From positions 51,086,067 through 51,150,066 of the forward strand of contig CM060983.1 of NCBI GenBank assembly GCA_030765065.1: a DNA stretch of 64,000 bases, read 5' to 3'. Below, one piece after another: positions 1 through 10,308 of the stretch; position 1 is the first letter of the stretch; every line of letters starts with the position of its first letter. The notes under the pieces are model-generated. The model saw nothing but the letters and a program-made list of their open reading frames with translations. It did no database searches and was not told the DNA's origin. The position numbers and the translations under genes are program-made. The stretch comes from Deroplatys truncata. Lineage: Eukaryota; Arthropoda; Insecta; Mantodea; Mantidae.

Positions 1-123
1 CTGTCGGAGTATCCTTGGTGTGTGAAACACCAATGTCACGCAGTTCTCTCACTGGAATTAAAGCTACGAGGCGTACCATTAACCTTCTTTATTTATCTTA
101 GAATACACATCAGTCGATACACT

Positions 124-1260
124 GATTGGTTAACGCAATAAAAATAGCAAATGGGGAAACTGTAAGGATGTGATGAAAAAGAAATAGGGAAGGCAATGAG
201 TTGGGGAAGGAAAAGATTTTCAAAAACACAACAACGTTCTTGTAGCGCTGATGTCACTGGAGAACAACAGAAACTTGGATATATACGAGGGTTGGGGCAT
301 AAGTCATGGTAACTATTTTATTTTGCGAGAATACTGGCGCATGTGGAAAATGTGAAATATATTACAGGACAAGGTATGAACTACGTGTATGGACATTAAA
401 CATAATGCCAACATTGTGCTTCACATATTTATTAAGGTAGTTGACATGACAGTACTGGATTTATATTTCACACTCATTACAGCACAGAGCACGTAACCAT
501 TCTAAAGGCTCTTAAAGTAATCTCCTGCAATGTTCAAAACATGTTGCCAATGATGTGAGAGGCACTGAATAGCACTTTCCTCCCTATGAGAGAATTTGAT
601 CATCTGTTATTGCACAGCATTTGTAATGTCCTCACTTGTTGAAAACTCCTACCACGTAATGGTTCCTTTACCTTGTATATGAGGTCGAAGTCACATGGAA
701 ACAGGTCAGGAGATTATGGTGGATGCTCCAATTCTTTCTATACCCAATGCTGTAGTAGCCTTCTGACAATACCTTATGTGGTCTTGTGATGTCGTGAAGA
801 ATGACTACTCTCTCCAGCATTATTCCCAATAGCTTCCACCAATTCCCTGTGACATTCTCTGGCAGTTCCCCCATGGAGAAGGACTATATTGATGTACAAG
901 TGCTGCCCAACATGAGTTACATCCATCTTGCACAGCGGTCACTGGACAACTGATTTCACATTGCTCTCTGTACTTGTAGAGACCATCCCAGTGCCATCTG
1001 TTATTGCCAATACACACTAGGACTCTCTTTCCTATGACATAACATTTTGTACTCCAACAACAACTTGTCAGAAAAAAACAAAATAGTTGCCATGACTTAT
1101 GCCCCAACCCTCGTAGAAACGAAGGGAATTTAAGTTGGTACTAAAATGTGTAGATCCATCCTCTTCAAGTGTCACCTTTCTACCTCCCCAGTTGCATAAT
1201 TCTAGCCACCTGATTGACAAATTGTTTACGTCATCCCAAAAGACGTGTGGAGCATAACAC
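124..1260. repeat. Unclassified repeat, split by a mariner
   Basis: Bases about 130-240 resemble 5893-6013, and bases 246-285 plus 1116-1260 resemble 7986-8170. The two halves are adjacent here apart from a mariner at 286-1113, whereas in the other copy a LINE end lies between them. The shared right half includes the TGATGTCA motif and a block ending CATCCCAAAAGA. No coding potential was recognised. It may be LINE 5' UTR, because a LINE ORF1 follows the second copy, but that is inference. Confidence 0.5.
286..1113 (-). mobile_element. Defective mariner (828 bp) with intact TIRs
   Basis: Both ends carry near-perfect terminal inverted repeats starting CGAGGGTTGGGGCATAAGTC, and TA duplications flank them at 284-285 and 1114-1115. 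On the minus strand a degenerate transposase is readable. A segment around 670-830 contains ILHDITRPH, the mutated form of the mariner HDNARPH motif that carries the second catalytic aspartate, followed in other frames by traces of the SPDLAPCD block. Full mariners are about 1.3 kb, so the N-terminal part with the DNA-binding domain and first aspartate is largely deleted. It interrupts the repeat at 124-1260. No working transposase can be made from it. Confidence 0.85.
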
Positions 1261-2095
1261 TGGCTTCGTAACTATCGACCAACTCACCATTGCCAACATT
1301 AGGTGCAAAATCACTGCGCCAGTTTCGCCAACTTGAAGAGTATAGAGAATTGTGCCTGATACACGAACAGGAATTTACTTCTCTTTGAATGAGAACGCGT
1401 AGAGTGAATTGCTTATGTGAAAATGCACACGCACCTTGTTCGCAAATCAAGGAAGGGTTCCTTTGTTGAGATTCCGTCAATGCCACTTATACTTCACGTC
1501 TGTCGCTTTCATCTTCCATGCGCATTAAAATGACTCGCAGCGAAAACACAATCTGTCAGTATCGATATTTGATGTGTCGCTTCTCTCTGATTGTAATCAC
1601 AGCGAACAAAAGAGCAGCTGACAATTTTCACACTATGTGTTGATTGTGTGCGCCGGAGGACATGCTGGTGACAAATGATTGACCAATACTACTTCTGTGC
1701 TTATCGTTTGTCGCGAAATGCGACTATGTGGTTTTGATCTCTCAATCCTTTTTGCTACTGCAGTTCTAAAACTCCATATTAAATTTCAATTTCCCAGCTA
1801 ATTGATTTCAGCCACCGCTCTTCTAGCGTTACTAGGCAACAGAAAAAGTTGCCAATCGACTGTCAGTTGTTTGTGCCAAATAAACTTGTAACACGCGGAA
1901 TAACAGTCGGAATTGCTTCGAAAGTTTAAAATAAAATCTGATATGTGACAGTCACACGACCATCTCTACCCATTATCATTTTTTTTGTACTTGTTATATA
2001 AATGTTTCATAAAAAGCGTTACATTTCCACTTACTTTCCATCATGATAAATGTGCTCCGGAAATAGTTTCATATAGGTTAAAGCAGTAAAATAGT
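1261..2095. other. No gene recognised
   Basis: Moderately AT-rich sequence without a convincing ORF. It follows a block shared with another repeat copy and runs into a SINE. Its first 300 bases may still belong to the repeat interrupted by the mariner. I see no repeat family member that I can name. Confidence 0.4.
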
Positions 2096-2099
2096 TTTA

Positions 2100-2345
2100 T
2101 TTATTGACGCTCTTTAACTGCTGTGGTCCTTAGCGTCCCATTCTATATTGGGAGTGAGGCTCACAGGCCTCTTTATCAGGCTTGAGGTTCTTTTACGTGC
2201 CGTAAATCTACGACACGGGACCACCGTCTTTACCCACCTTCCGAAGGAAGCCATGCTAAGGATTTTTAGGCCCGAAAATGAATTAATCGCCCTCCGCTGG
2301 GTTTGAACCCGCCACCTCAGGAACAAGAGGCCTCCTTAGACGTCA
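2100..2345 (-). mobile_element. SINE-A copy (tRNA-derived), minus strand
   Basis: Reverse-complement copy of the commonest SINE in the window. The B-box-like GGTTTGAACCCG (reverse strand GGGTTCAAACC) lies near 2288-2300. The family body contains the block read on the plus strand as CGTGCCGTAAATCTACGAC. The family tail, read as GACGCTCTTTAACT, lies near 2105. The A-box end near 2330-2345 is degraded. An imperfect duplication of GCAGTAAA may flank it. Confidence 0.8.
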
Positions 2346-2485
2346 GAGGACGACAAAAACAGTAATCTACTTTTGTAACAGGGTAGTTCTTATAAAACGT
2401 GATGCATTACATGCACATGACTTTCTCTTTCCACTATAATTTATATTTCTTGCATAAGAGTATAACCTATTCTTACCAAACCATA

Positions 2486-3180
2486 TTACTTTCTCTACCA
2501 TGTACCTAGTGGGTAGAGAAGATATTGCACTCCCAAAAAAAGTTATATCAAGATTTCCCGGAAATACATATTTTGAGGCCCCTAATCCAATGTTTTTAAA
2601 TTACCCATGTCTGTGTGTGCGGGCTGTCAATAGTATAATCCAAAAACGAATGTACGACAAATACCAAACTTGGTATTTTTGTTGCGTATATTTCAATGAT
2701 GCAAAATAAGGATTTTCAAGAAACTCCCCAGCCCTAAACCAGCTTTACATATAAAGTAATGAAATTTTTTATTTCCTCAAAAATGGCTAAAAAATTTATT
2801 ATACATATATTTAATAAATTTACGTAATAAAATATATATTTTTAAATTTTCTTGGAATAGCCCGAGAGGTCCTCTTCATTTGGAAAGAATTGTGTATAAT
2901 TTTGTATAACTGGGTAGATAAAAACGTACTACAAAAATCCGAGGTATACGTTAATTGGTTTGAACTTTTCAATATTTTATAATTTGAAGTGCTGCGCTGC
3001 TCAGTTGTTTCTCGCGATATGAAGGAAAAGAGGCACATGGCCACTGTTTTCATCTGACTTTCAATTCGGTTTCCTCTATCCTCTATCAAAAGTACCAGCA
3101 GAACTTTATTTTCGATTAAAATGAAGGAGGCAGAAAAATAAGCTTTCGTTACATAAGAATATACAGTAGTGGTTAGAAAA
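2486..3180 (-). mobile_element. HINE-like element, old copy, minus orientation
   Basis: Begins with the 3'-end signature TTACTTTCTCTACCATG and runs through the family landmarks: the TGTGTGTG tract, TACCAAACTTGGTATTT near 2662, the AAAATGGCTAAAAAA block, and the CCCGAGAGGTCCTCTTCATT block. It is clearly diverged from the young set. It is non-coding, and the short open frames over it are chance. Confidence 0.75.
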
Positions 3181-3548
3181 AGCCATTTGAATGTAAACTA
3201 TCAGGGTTTTATTTATATTTGGCTATGTTAATCAGCATAAACGGCTGAGGCGATAATCAAAATTTTAAAAAGTTGGTGACTATATTGTAACTTTGAAATT
3301 CCGTACTCTTCGCATATGACCAGTAGAAAAATATAGTAATGACTACATAATTAACAAAATTTTAAACATATGTGCAGATTCAAACTAGGAACAATATTTT
3401 GTAAATGGATGACATTCAAAAGCTCATTGTATATAATTTGTATGTTTTAACCAGATCACATTTTTCTGTAGTATGATTTATCAATTTCTAATGCTTCCTC
3501 ATTGGAACAACATTATACACAATTCAACCAGAAAGAAAACTTTACATT
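3181..3548. other. No gene recognised
   Basis: AT-rich spacer between an old HINE-like copy and the GTAACTAGTTAC satellite. I see no ORF or named repeat here. Confidence 0.4.
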
Positions 3549-4660
3549 CGGGATGGGCAGAAAATAACGTAACGGTTATTTTGTAGCGGTTATCTAAATG
3601 CAACGGTTACAAAAGTAACGATTACATAACTAGTTACCCAACAAGGGCCATCAAGGTAACAATAAAAGAGTAACTAGTTACCCAATAAAGGCCACCAAGT
3701 AACGATAAACGAGTAACTAGCTACCCAATAACGGTCACCAAGTAACGATTACAAAGTAACTAGTTACCAAATAACGGTCACCAAGTAACGATTACAAAGT
3801 AACTAGTTACCCAATAACGGTCACCAAAATAACGATTACAGACTAACTAGTTACCCAATAACGGTCACTAAAATAACGATTACAAAGTAACTAGCTAGCT
3901 AATAACGGTCACCAAGTAACGATTACAAAGTAACTAGTTAGCTAATACGGTCACCAAAATAACGATTACAAAGTAACTAGTTACCCAATAACGGTTACCA
4001 AAATAACGATTACAAAGTAACTAGTTACCCAATAACGGTCACCAAACTAACGATTACAAAGTAACTAGTTACCCAATAACGGTCACCAAGTAACGATAAA
4101 AGAATAACTAGTTACCCAATTACGGTCGCCAAGTAACGATAAAAGAGTAACTAGTTACCCAATAACGACCAGCAAGTAACGATAAAAGAATAACTAGTTA
4201 CCCAATAACGGCCAGCAAATAACGATAAAAGAGTAACTAGTTAGCTAATAACGGTCAACAAAGCAACAAATACAAAGTAACTAGTTACTCAATAACTGTC
4301 ACTAAAGTAACTATTACACAGTAACTAGTTACCCAATAACGGTCACCAAAGTAACTATTAGAGATTAACTAGTTCCCCAATAACGGTCACCAAAGTAACG
4401 GTCACCAAAGTAACTAGTTACCCAATAATGGTCAACAAAGCAACAAATACAAAGTAACTAGTTACCCAATAACTGTCACTAAAGTAACGATTACAGAGTA
4501 ACTAGTTACCCAATAACGGTCACCAAAGTAACTAATAACCCAATAACGGTTACCAAAGTAATGTATACAAAGTAACTAGTTACCCAATAACGGTTACGAA
4601 AGCAACGAAGACGTCTAGTTATCGTGTTAACGGTTATTGAAGAAACGAAATGGTTACCGA
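3549..4660. repeat. Satellite of about 23 units, 42-44 bp, core GTAACTAGTTAC
   Basis: A direct tandem array whose unit contains the palindrome GTAACTAGTTAC followed by CCAATAACGGTCACCAA and a GTAACGATTACAAA-like segment. I count about 23 palindromes between 3620 and 4580 at a spacing of roughly 42-44 bp. Variants such as GCTAGCTAAT and CGATAAAAGA occur in clusters, which suggests local amplification. The left edge reads GGGATGGGCAGAAAATAACG, a common look for hAT-type ends. The array passes directly into a transposon body that has a relative at 52.0-52.6 kb. Confidence 0.9.
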
Positions 4661-5045
4661 TCCTGGATAACAACATTCACTGTTTGTGCACGTCACTGAT
4701 ATAGCTTATAGGGAATTAGCTACCTCAATTCGTTTACAACTTGAGTCATCCTTGCACGGAATTGCAAGTATATATTTGTTTATTACAGCGTGTTGGCTCT
4801 CGCTTCTAATATAGGTCACAGGCCACAGATGACAGGTCAGTGAGCATTCAGGCAGCAAAGCTGTATGCACTGCATTAAGGTTATTCAAACACGACTATAA
4901 GTGCACGAGGTTTTATACAACGCAGGTAGATAGGTTAAACTCTTAATGCTGTTTAGTAGCATAATATGCACGGGCCGCTAAGCTCAAACATCATTTATAT
5001 TGAAGCGTAGTTACATCTGATTGTTACTGGTAACCCTTAATGAAA
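4661..5045. mobile_element. Body of a hAT-like non-autonomous element
   Basis: This stretch is similar, in reverse complement, to about 52140-52540. Shared blocks include a segment read here as CACAGGCCACAGATGACAG, a TTTGTTTATTACAGCG block and a poly-purine stretch around TAGTAGCATAATATGCACG. Together with the satellite on its left it forms one element whose right terminus appears truncated compared with the 52-kb copy. The hAT assignment rests on the GATGGGCA start and the GTAACG-rich ends, and no transposase is present. Confidence 0.55.
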
Positions 5046-5054
5046 GTATTAAAA

Positions 5055-5532
5055 GGATAAGGAAGAAAATCTTCCCATCCTAAACTACCCTTCAAATGGA
5101 AAAGGTTTCGAAAAAATTTGATTTTCTCAAAAATGGTTCTAACGATTTTTATTAAAGTACCATATGTTAAAAATACTATCAAGGCAAATGAAGTTATTTC
5201 TTGAATTTTCTGGGAATAGTGAAGACCTCTTCATTTGAAAGAAAGTTTGTATAATCTTAAATAACTGATAAACGTGTCGCATCTTTGGAAGATATTGAAT
5301 TTAAATACAAGAGAGTATTTATGCGATTTTTCGTTTTTGAGTTTTGCTCTTCACACACACACACTTAGACATACACACGGACGATTTGCTAAAAATTATT
5401 TTTGTTTGTTTGTTTTGTGTTATTGTTCAGGATCCTCAAAGCATATATTTCCGGTGAAATCTTGACATCGAATTTTTGGTTGGAATACAATACTTGCCCT
5501 ATGTATTATACATACTAGAGGAAGTAAAAATA
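5055..5532 (+). mobile_element. HINE-like element, old copy, 3' half
   Basis: Plus-oriented old copy. Landmarks in order are TTCTCAAAAATGGTTCTAAC, GTGTCGCATCTTTGGAAGAT near 5274, a CACACACA tract near 5352, and the 3' end GGTTGGAATACAATACTTGCC followed by a degenerate hairpin and GAGGAAGTAAAAA. The 5' half is missing. Confidence 0.75.
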
Positions 5533-5892
5533 TGGAGAATGAGATACCTAACGTGCAGTTTAGGAGGCTCGCTTTCAGATGTTTCAAAACCACGAAACTC
5601 AAAAAACCACAACGTCGAGCTGTTTTCAGAAGCTCTATAATAAACGGAGAATGGCGGAAAATTTCCTTTTACGAGTCAGACATAATGCTCAGTTTAAACA
5701 CTCGCATTGCTCTGTTAAATTTGTTTTTCCGTTGTGAAAGATTCGCTTGGATTCCACTTTTACAGCTCACGTTTTTGAGAAGCACATATCTAGACTTCGG
5801 GGGGAAAAAAGAAACGAAAAGGACTTAGATGGAAAGTGAGCATAAAAACGAGAGAGATAAACAACAACGCATTGCGCTTTTATTGGGAACTG
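5533..5892. other. No gene recognised
   Basis: Contains a 98-codon open frame from 5532 that I do not recognise and that has no conserved motif, so it is probably chance. No promoter or repeat identity could be assigned. Confidence 0.35.
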
Positions 5893-6013
5893 AAAATGCT
5901 ATAGCGAATGGGAAACAGTAAAGCTGTTGTGATAAAATAGGAATAGGAAAGCAGTATGTGGGTGCAAAACTACAAACGCCAATATTTTGAAAAAAACAGA
6001 AGAAGGTTCTTAT

Positions 6014-6299
6014 TTGCATTCTATGGTTATTATTATGAGGGTGGAAAGCTCGCAAGATTGCTGATGATGATGGCAGGAGGATTTGCCCATTATGCGGGGA
6101 ACAAGAAGACTGGACGCATATTTTGACAGCATGCGTGCATACGGAGAGTATTAGGAAAAAATTGTTAGCGGAAGTATTTTTGGTTTCCAACAGACGGAGG
6201 GCAGCACGCTGGGACTTGATTCTAAACAGCCAAAACTGGCCAAGCTTGGGCACATACTTAATGGAAGTACGTGTACTAAGAGATAAGGTGTTTATGTAA
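6014..6299 (+). pseudogene. LINE ORF2 C-terminal fragment (CPLC zinc motif)
   Basis: Translating from about 6040 gives a C-terminal segment with CPLCGEQEDWTHILTAC (6084-6134), the C-x2-C-x-H-x-C-like zinc motif that ends many LINE reverse transcriptases. It is followed by RRAARWDLIL and VLRDKVFM and a TAA stop at 6297-6299. Only about 85 codons remain, and an in-frame stop lies just upstream, so this is a 5'-truncated dead copy. The reverse transcriptase and endonuclease are absent. The clade cannot be fixed from the tail alone; R1-, I- or Jockey-like groups carry such tails. Confidence 0.75.
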
Positions 6300-7785
6300 A
6301 TTTTCTTTAAATATATGTGGTGCTTGAGCACTTGTGTGTGTATGTGTGTGTAGATAAGGTGTTTATGTAAATTTTCTTTAAATATATGTGTTGCTTGAGC
6401 ACTTGTGTGTGTATGTGTGTGTAGATAAGGTGTTTATGCAAATTTTCTTTAAATATATGTGGTGCTTGAGCACTTGTGTGTGTGTGTGTGTGTAGATAAG
6501 GTGTTTATGCAAATTTTCTTTAAATATATGTGTTGCTTGAGCACTTGTGTGTGTATGTGTGTGTAGATAAGGTGTTTATGCAAATTTTCTTTAAATATAT
6601 GTGGTGCTTGAGCACTTGTGTGTGTGTGTGTGTGTGTGTGTAGATAAGGTGTTTATGTAAATTTTCTTTAAATATATGTAGTGCTTGAGCACTTGTGTGT
6701 GTATGTGTGTGTAGATAAGGTGTTTATGCAAATTTTCTTTAAATATATGTGTTGCTTGAGCACTTGTGTGTGTATGTGTGTAGATAAGGTGCTTATGTAA
6801 ATTTTCTTTAAATATATGTGGTGCTTGAGCACTTGTGTGTGTATGTATGTGTAGATAAGGTGTTTATGTAAATTTTCTTTAAATATATGTGGTGCTTGAG
6901 CACTTGTGTGTGTGTGTGTGTGTGTAGATAAGGTGTTTATGTAAATTTTCTTTAAATATATGTGGTGCTTGAGCACTTGTGTGTGTGTGTGTGTGTGTGT
7001 AGATAAGGTGTTTATGTACATTTTCTTTAAATATATGTGGTGCTTGAGCACTTGTGTGTGTGTGTGTAGATAAGGTGTTTATGTAAATTTTCTTTATATA
7101 TATATATATATATGTGGTGCTTGAGCACTTGTGTGTGTGTGTAGATAATGTGTTTATGTAAATTTTCTTTATATATATATATATATATATATATGTGGTG
7201 CTTGAGCACTTGTGTGTGTGTGTAGATAAGGTGTTTATGCAAATTTTCTTTATATATATATATATATATGTGGTGCTTGAGCACTTGTGTGTGTGTGTGT
7301 GTAGATAAGGTGTTTATGTAAATTTTCTTTATATATATGTGGTGCTTGAGCACTTGTATATGTGGTGCTTGAGCACTTGTGTATGTGTGTGTGTAGATAA
7401 GGTGTTTATGTACATTTTCTTTAAATATATGTGGTTCTTGAGCACTTGTGTGTGTATGTGTGTGTAGATAAGGTGTTTATGTAAATTTTCTTTAAATATA
7501 TGTGGTTCTTGAGCACTTGTGTGTGTATGTGCGTGTGTGTGTAGATAAGGTGTTTATGTAAATTTTCTTTAAATATATGTGGTTCTTGAGCACTTGTGTG
7601 TGTGTGTGCGTGTGTGTGTGTAGATAAGGTGTTTATGTAAATTTTCTTTAAATATATGTGGTTCTTGAGCACTTGTGTGTGTATGTGCGTGTGTGTGTGT
7701 GTGTAGATAAGGTGTTTATGTAAATTTTCTTTAAATATATGTGGTTCTTGAGCACTTGTGTGTGTTTGTTTGCGTGTGTGATTCA
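6290..7785. repeat. LINE-derived satellite, 21 units of about 70-80 bp
   Basis: Direct tandem repeats in the LINE 3' UTR. The unit includes AGATAAGGTGTTTATGTAA, which is the last LINE codons and stop codon, then ATTTTCTTTAAATATATG, the near-palindrome GTGCTTGAGCAC, and a variable (GT)n tract. I count 21 copies of TTGAGCAC. Units up to about 7380 mostly read GGTGCTTGAGCAC or GTTGCTTGAGCAC. The five after 7430 read GGTTCTTGAGCAC, which indicates stepwise local expansion. Some middle units carry extra (TA)n at 7096-7350. Confidence 0.95.
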
Positions 7786-7977
7786 GAGTGTTTTTCAATT
7801 TTAGATGTATGTATATAATGTGCTGATTATAAAAATACTTGTTTCTGGTCGATTCTATAAGTCACGTATACAGACAAGGTATTTTTCTAGAGAGCATGTA
7901 CGGTCTTATGACCCATGCGACTGTGTTATACAATTAATGTAATACTAAGTACTTAATAAATACCACTACTACTACTA
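7786..7977 (+). mobile_element. LINE 3' UTR end with short-repeat tail
   Basis: Sequence after the satellite leads to a poly(A)-type signal, AATAAA near 7956, and ends in a (CTA)n tail at about 7963-7977. I read this as the 3' terminus of the same LINE. The flanking repeat resumes immediately after it. Confidence 0.6.
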
Positions 7978-8229
7978 TTTCGAACCTGATGTCAATTGAG
8001 AGCAACAGAAAGGTGGACCAAACAGGAAGAGGGGGAGTGAAGTTGGTACTGAAGTATATAGCTCCGCCCTCTCCAAGCGTCACCTTTCTGCCTTCCCTCT
8101 TGCATAATTCTAGCCATTTAAATTGGCAGGTTGCTAACATCATCCCAAAAGATGGGCGAGGCATTACACTATTAATAAGCTGTTCAGGTTCTTGCTACGA
8201 GTCGCCTCATAGCCATTCCAGAGTCAATA

Positions 8230-9241
8230 TGAAAGGAAAGAAGAGAAGAGGTGCCGCAGCAGTAAATCCTCCAACGGAGGAACGTTTAACACCAGCGCCA
8301 CTGCCTCCCAACAACGCAGCCACCACCGTAAAAAGCACCGCTCTCTCCTACATCACTTGAGCTGGTCATCGTAGCTACAGAGACACCGCCACTCTGCAAC
8401 CGGAGAGCCAGTCGCTCAGCCTACCATCGCCCTACAGAACGATATCACGCTGCCGCACTTTAGCGCTGTAGTGCGCGGAGTTTACCAGAAGCTACCAGAC
8501 TTGCTCATCTACCGCTCCGCCCTTCATCGCTGGCCCTCGCTGACCAGAGCCATGCACATTTACACTGCAAGAGGGCCTTCGCCGCTGTTCTTGGACAGGT
8601 AGTCAAGGCGAAGCATCCGCCACACCCCTGTCGACGCTGCTTCCAATACGGCCACTCCGCCGATACCTGTACAGTGGCCGCCCGCTGCCGCTACTGTAGC
8701 ACCGGATGCCTCAGAGCAGCCTCCACCAGACACAATCTTGCACACCGCCCCGTGTACTGTGCAACATGTGACTCTACGGGCCACTGGACAAGCGGTCTAC
8801 ATCCATGCCGACAGCTACCGCCAGACCTTCATAGCCTATAACTCGCCAACACACAACCATACAGAAGCCGCCACTACCACCGACCGAGCACCAGAATCTC
8901 ACAGCCACAACGCTGAACTTCTGTCACCCACACAAGAACACAACACCTTACTCCATAGCCTCCTCACGAACTTCGCGACATTACCACCTCAGTACAAGAA
9001 CTCCGGGAGTCACAACAACCCGCACTTAACAGCGGCTGCTTCCTCAGTAGACCTCGCTGCAGAGATACTAGAAGTAAGAAGCACACTTCTAGACCTAACG
9101 CGCCGCCTCGCCATCTTTGAAAAAACGCTCCACAACTTAGTTAATACAACCAACACAATAGCAGACACTATAACACCAATACCGGACACGTCAAATCAGC
9201 CACCTCCATCACACCTCCGACAATCTCCAAAATATTGTTGA
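8230..9241 (+). pseudogene. LINE ORF1 (gag-like) with zinc knuckles, broken
   Basis: A basic, proline-rich start (MKGKKRRGAAAVNPP) at 8230 could be the ORF1 N-terminus. A second frame, open from 8464 to the stop at 8839, holds the zinc knuckle CRRCFQYGHSADTC (8629-8670), then CRYC, and then CATCDSTGHW (from 8758), the typical clustered CCHC motifs of Jockey, R1 and I-type LINE ORF1 proteins that bind nucleic acid. A third frame, about 8800-9240, continues with a Ser/Thr/His-rich region and a possible coiled coil (LAAEILEVRSTLLDLTRRLA). The changes of frame and a stop at 8461 show it is dead. Its GC-rich, CC-heavy codon use contrasts with the AT-rich surroundings. Confidence 0.7.
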
Positions 9242-9869
9242 CTACAACAATGAGACCACCAGGGCATCACTGGAACATCAGTGTGTTCTTGTACGATCTG
9301 CTTGATATGCCTCAAGCAGATGGAGGACCAGCTGACCTCTGCAAGAAGGTCAGCCACTCCCGAGCTTCGCAAGCCCAAAAGATCTCTCAACCTACCTGGT
9401 CCGTCTAGGCATACCAGCACAACCATGAGGTACTAGCCTAGAAGATTGCCACACATCAGTGTCATATCATTTGACACAATCCACACCCACCTCCACGGAG
9501 GTGAATGTCAGGGCCCCTGGTCATGCCATTAGACCTTCAAGCACACCACGTTCGGCTGTACCATCCTATTAATATATGTCCACAATCACCAGGTGTTTCA
9601 TGCGATACCGGACACAACTGAATAAGATTCTTCAACTCACATCCCCCTCCCTACCCAACACGCCTTATTGTTTTTTCCAATACTTTTTCCTGTTTCTCCC
9701 CCCCCCCAAAAAACAATATATGCACTGTATATACAATGAAATTTAGGATATAACCTCTAAATTAACAATTGTTTATACTTAAAATCTGCAACCTATGACG
9801 AAAAACAATGTTTGACAGTCCCCGATAGTCCCATATCAGAGTTTTAGTTTCTCAAAAGCAATGTTTAGG
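9242..9869. other. GC-moderate LINE-flanking sequence, no gene
   Basis: The base composition of the preceding ORF1 persists to about 9650, with no long open frame. It ends in a pyrimidine and poly-C tract near 9699-9708, after which the sequence becomes AT-rich. It could be remaining LINE sequence, but I recognise no reverse transcriptase motif. Confidence 0.35.
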
Positions 9870-10140
9870 GACCTGGTTTAAAATATTACAACTTCAGGAT
9901 GTCTGCATTACAAATAAAATTTGTGTCTTGAATTTTCTGTTGAACTCCTGTGAAGTGATCTTCATTCCGAATTAATTTTTTATGCTTTTGTATAACCGAT
10001 AAATCATAAAAGGTGGACAAAATTTGGTACACAAAAATCACATTTAAGCACACTATTTATTCTAATAGCCCTTATGCCATTAACTATTTAGAGGTATACG
10101 TTACAATGGTTAGACTTTTATATATACCTTGTGCTAGTGA
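9870..10140 (-). mobile_element. HINE-like element, old fragment
   Basis: Recognisable blocks are TCTTGAATTTTCTGTTGAAC, GTGATCTTCATTCCGAA, and CTTTTGTATAACCGATAAA followed by GGTACACAAAAAT. It is diverged and incomplete, and it ends upstream of a solo LTR. Confidence 0.55.
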
Positions 10141-10308
10141 TGGGACGATACCGCTATTTCTCGATATTCACTTTATAGAAAACTGTGAACGCTATAGCTT
10201 GCTCAATGAATTATGTTCTTATGAGCAGTTTTCTGTGTATAAACGCCGCTCTGCTACCATTTGCACTGGTGTGTGCATGCTTTGGATCGATTGTTAAGAT
10301 CTAAAGTG

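Larger units (their letters stand above)
5893..8170. repeat. Second copy of the 124-1260 repeat, split by a LINE end
   Basis: The flanks 5893-6013 and 7986-8170 match the contiguous halves of the repeat at 124-1260. The intervening 6014-7977 is a 5'-truncated LINE with its own 3' tail. At the junctions TATTTGC on the left and TATTTCG on the right may be the remnant target duplication. This gives a natural empty-site comparison for the LINE insertion. Confidence 0.55.

Noticed and set aside
5825-6331. 168-codon minus-strand open frame
   Set aside because: It lies antisense over the LINE C-terminus and flanking repeat and shows no recognisable motif. The plus strand explains the region.
6668-7798. 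Long minus-strand frames of 108-127 codons with repeated HIYLKKIYINTLSTHTHTH peptide
   Set aside because: They are translations of the LINE-derived satellite. The periodicity comes from the tandem DNA unit and the (GT)n tract, and there is no codon bias or known domain.
8738-8800. Start of a 167-codon frame with MHTAPCTVQH
   Set aside because: Its first part is an out-of-frame reading of the zinc-knuckle region. Only the later part may be real ORF1 sequence after a frame change.
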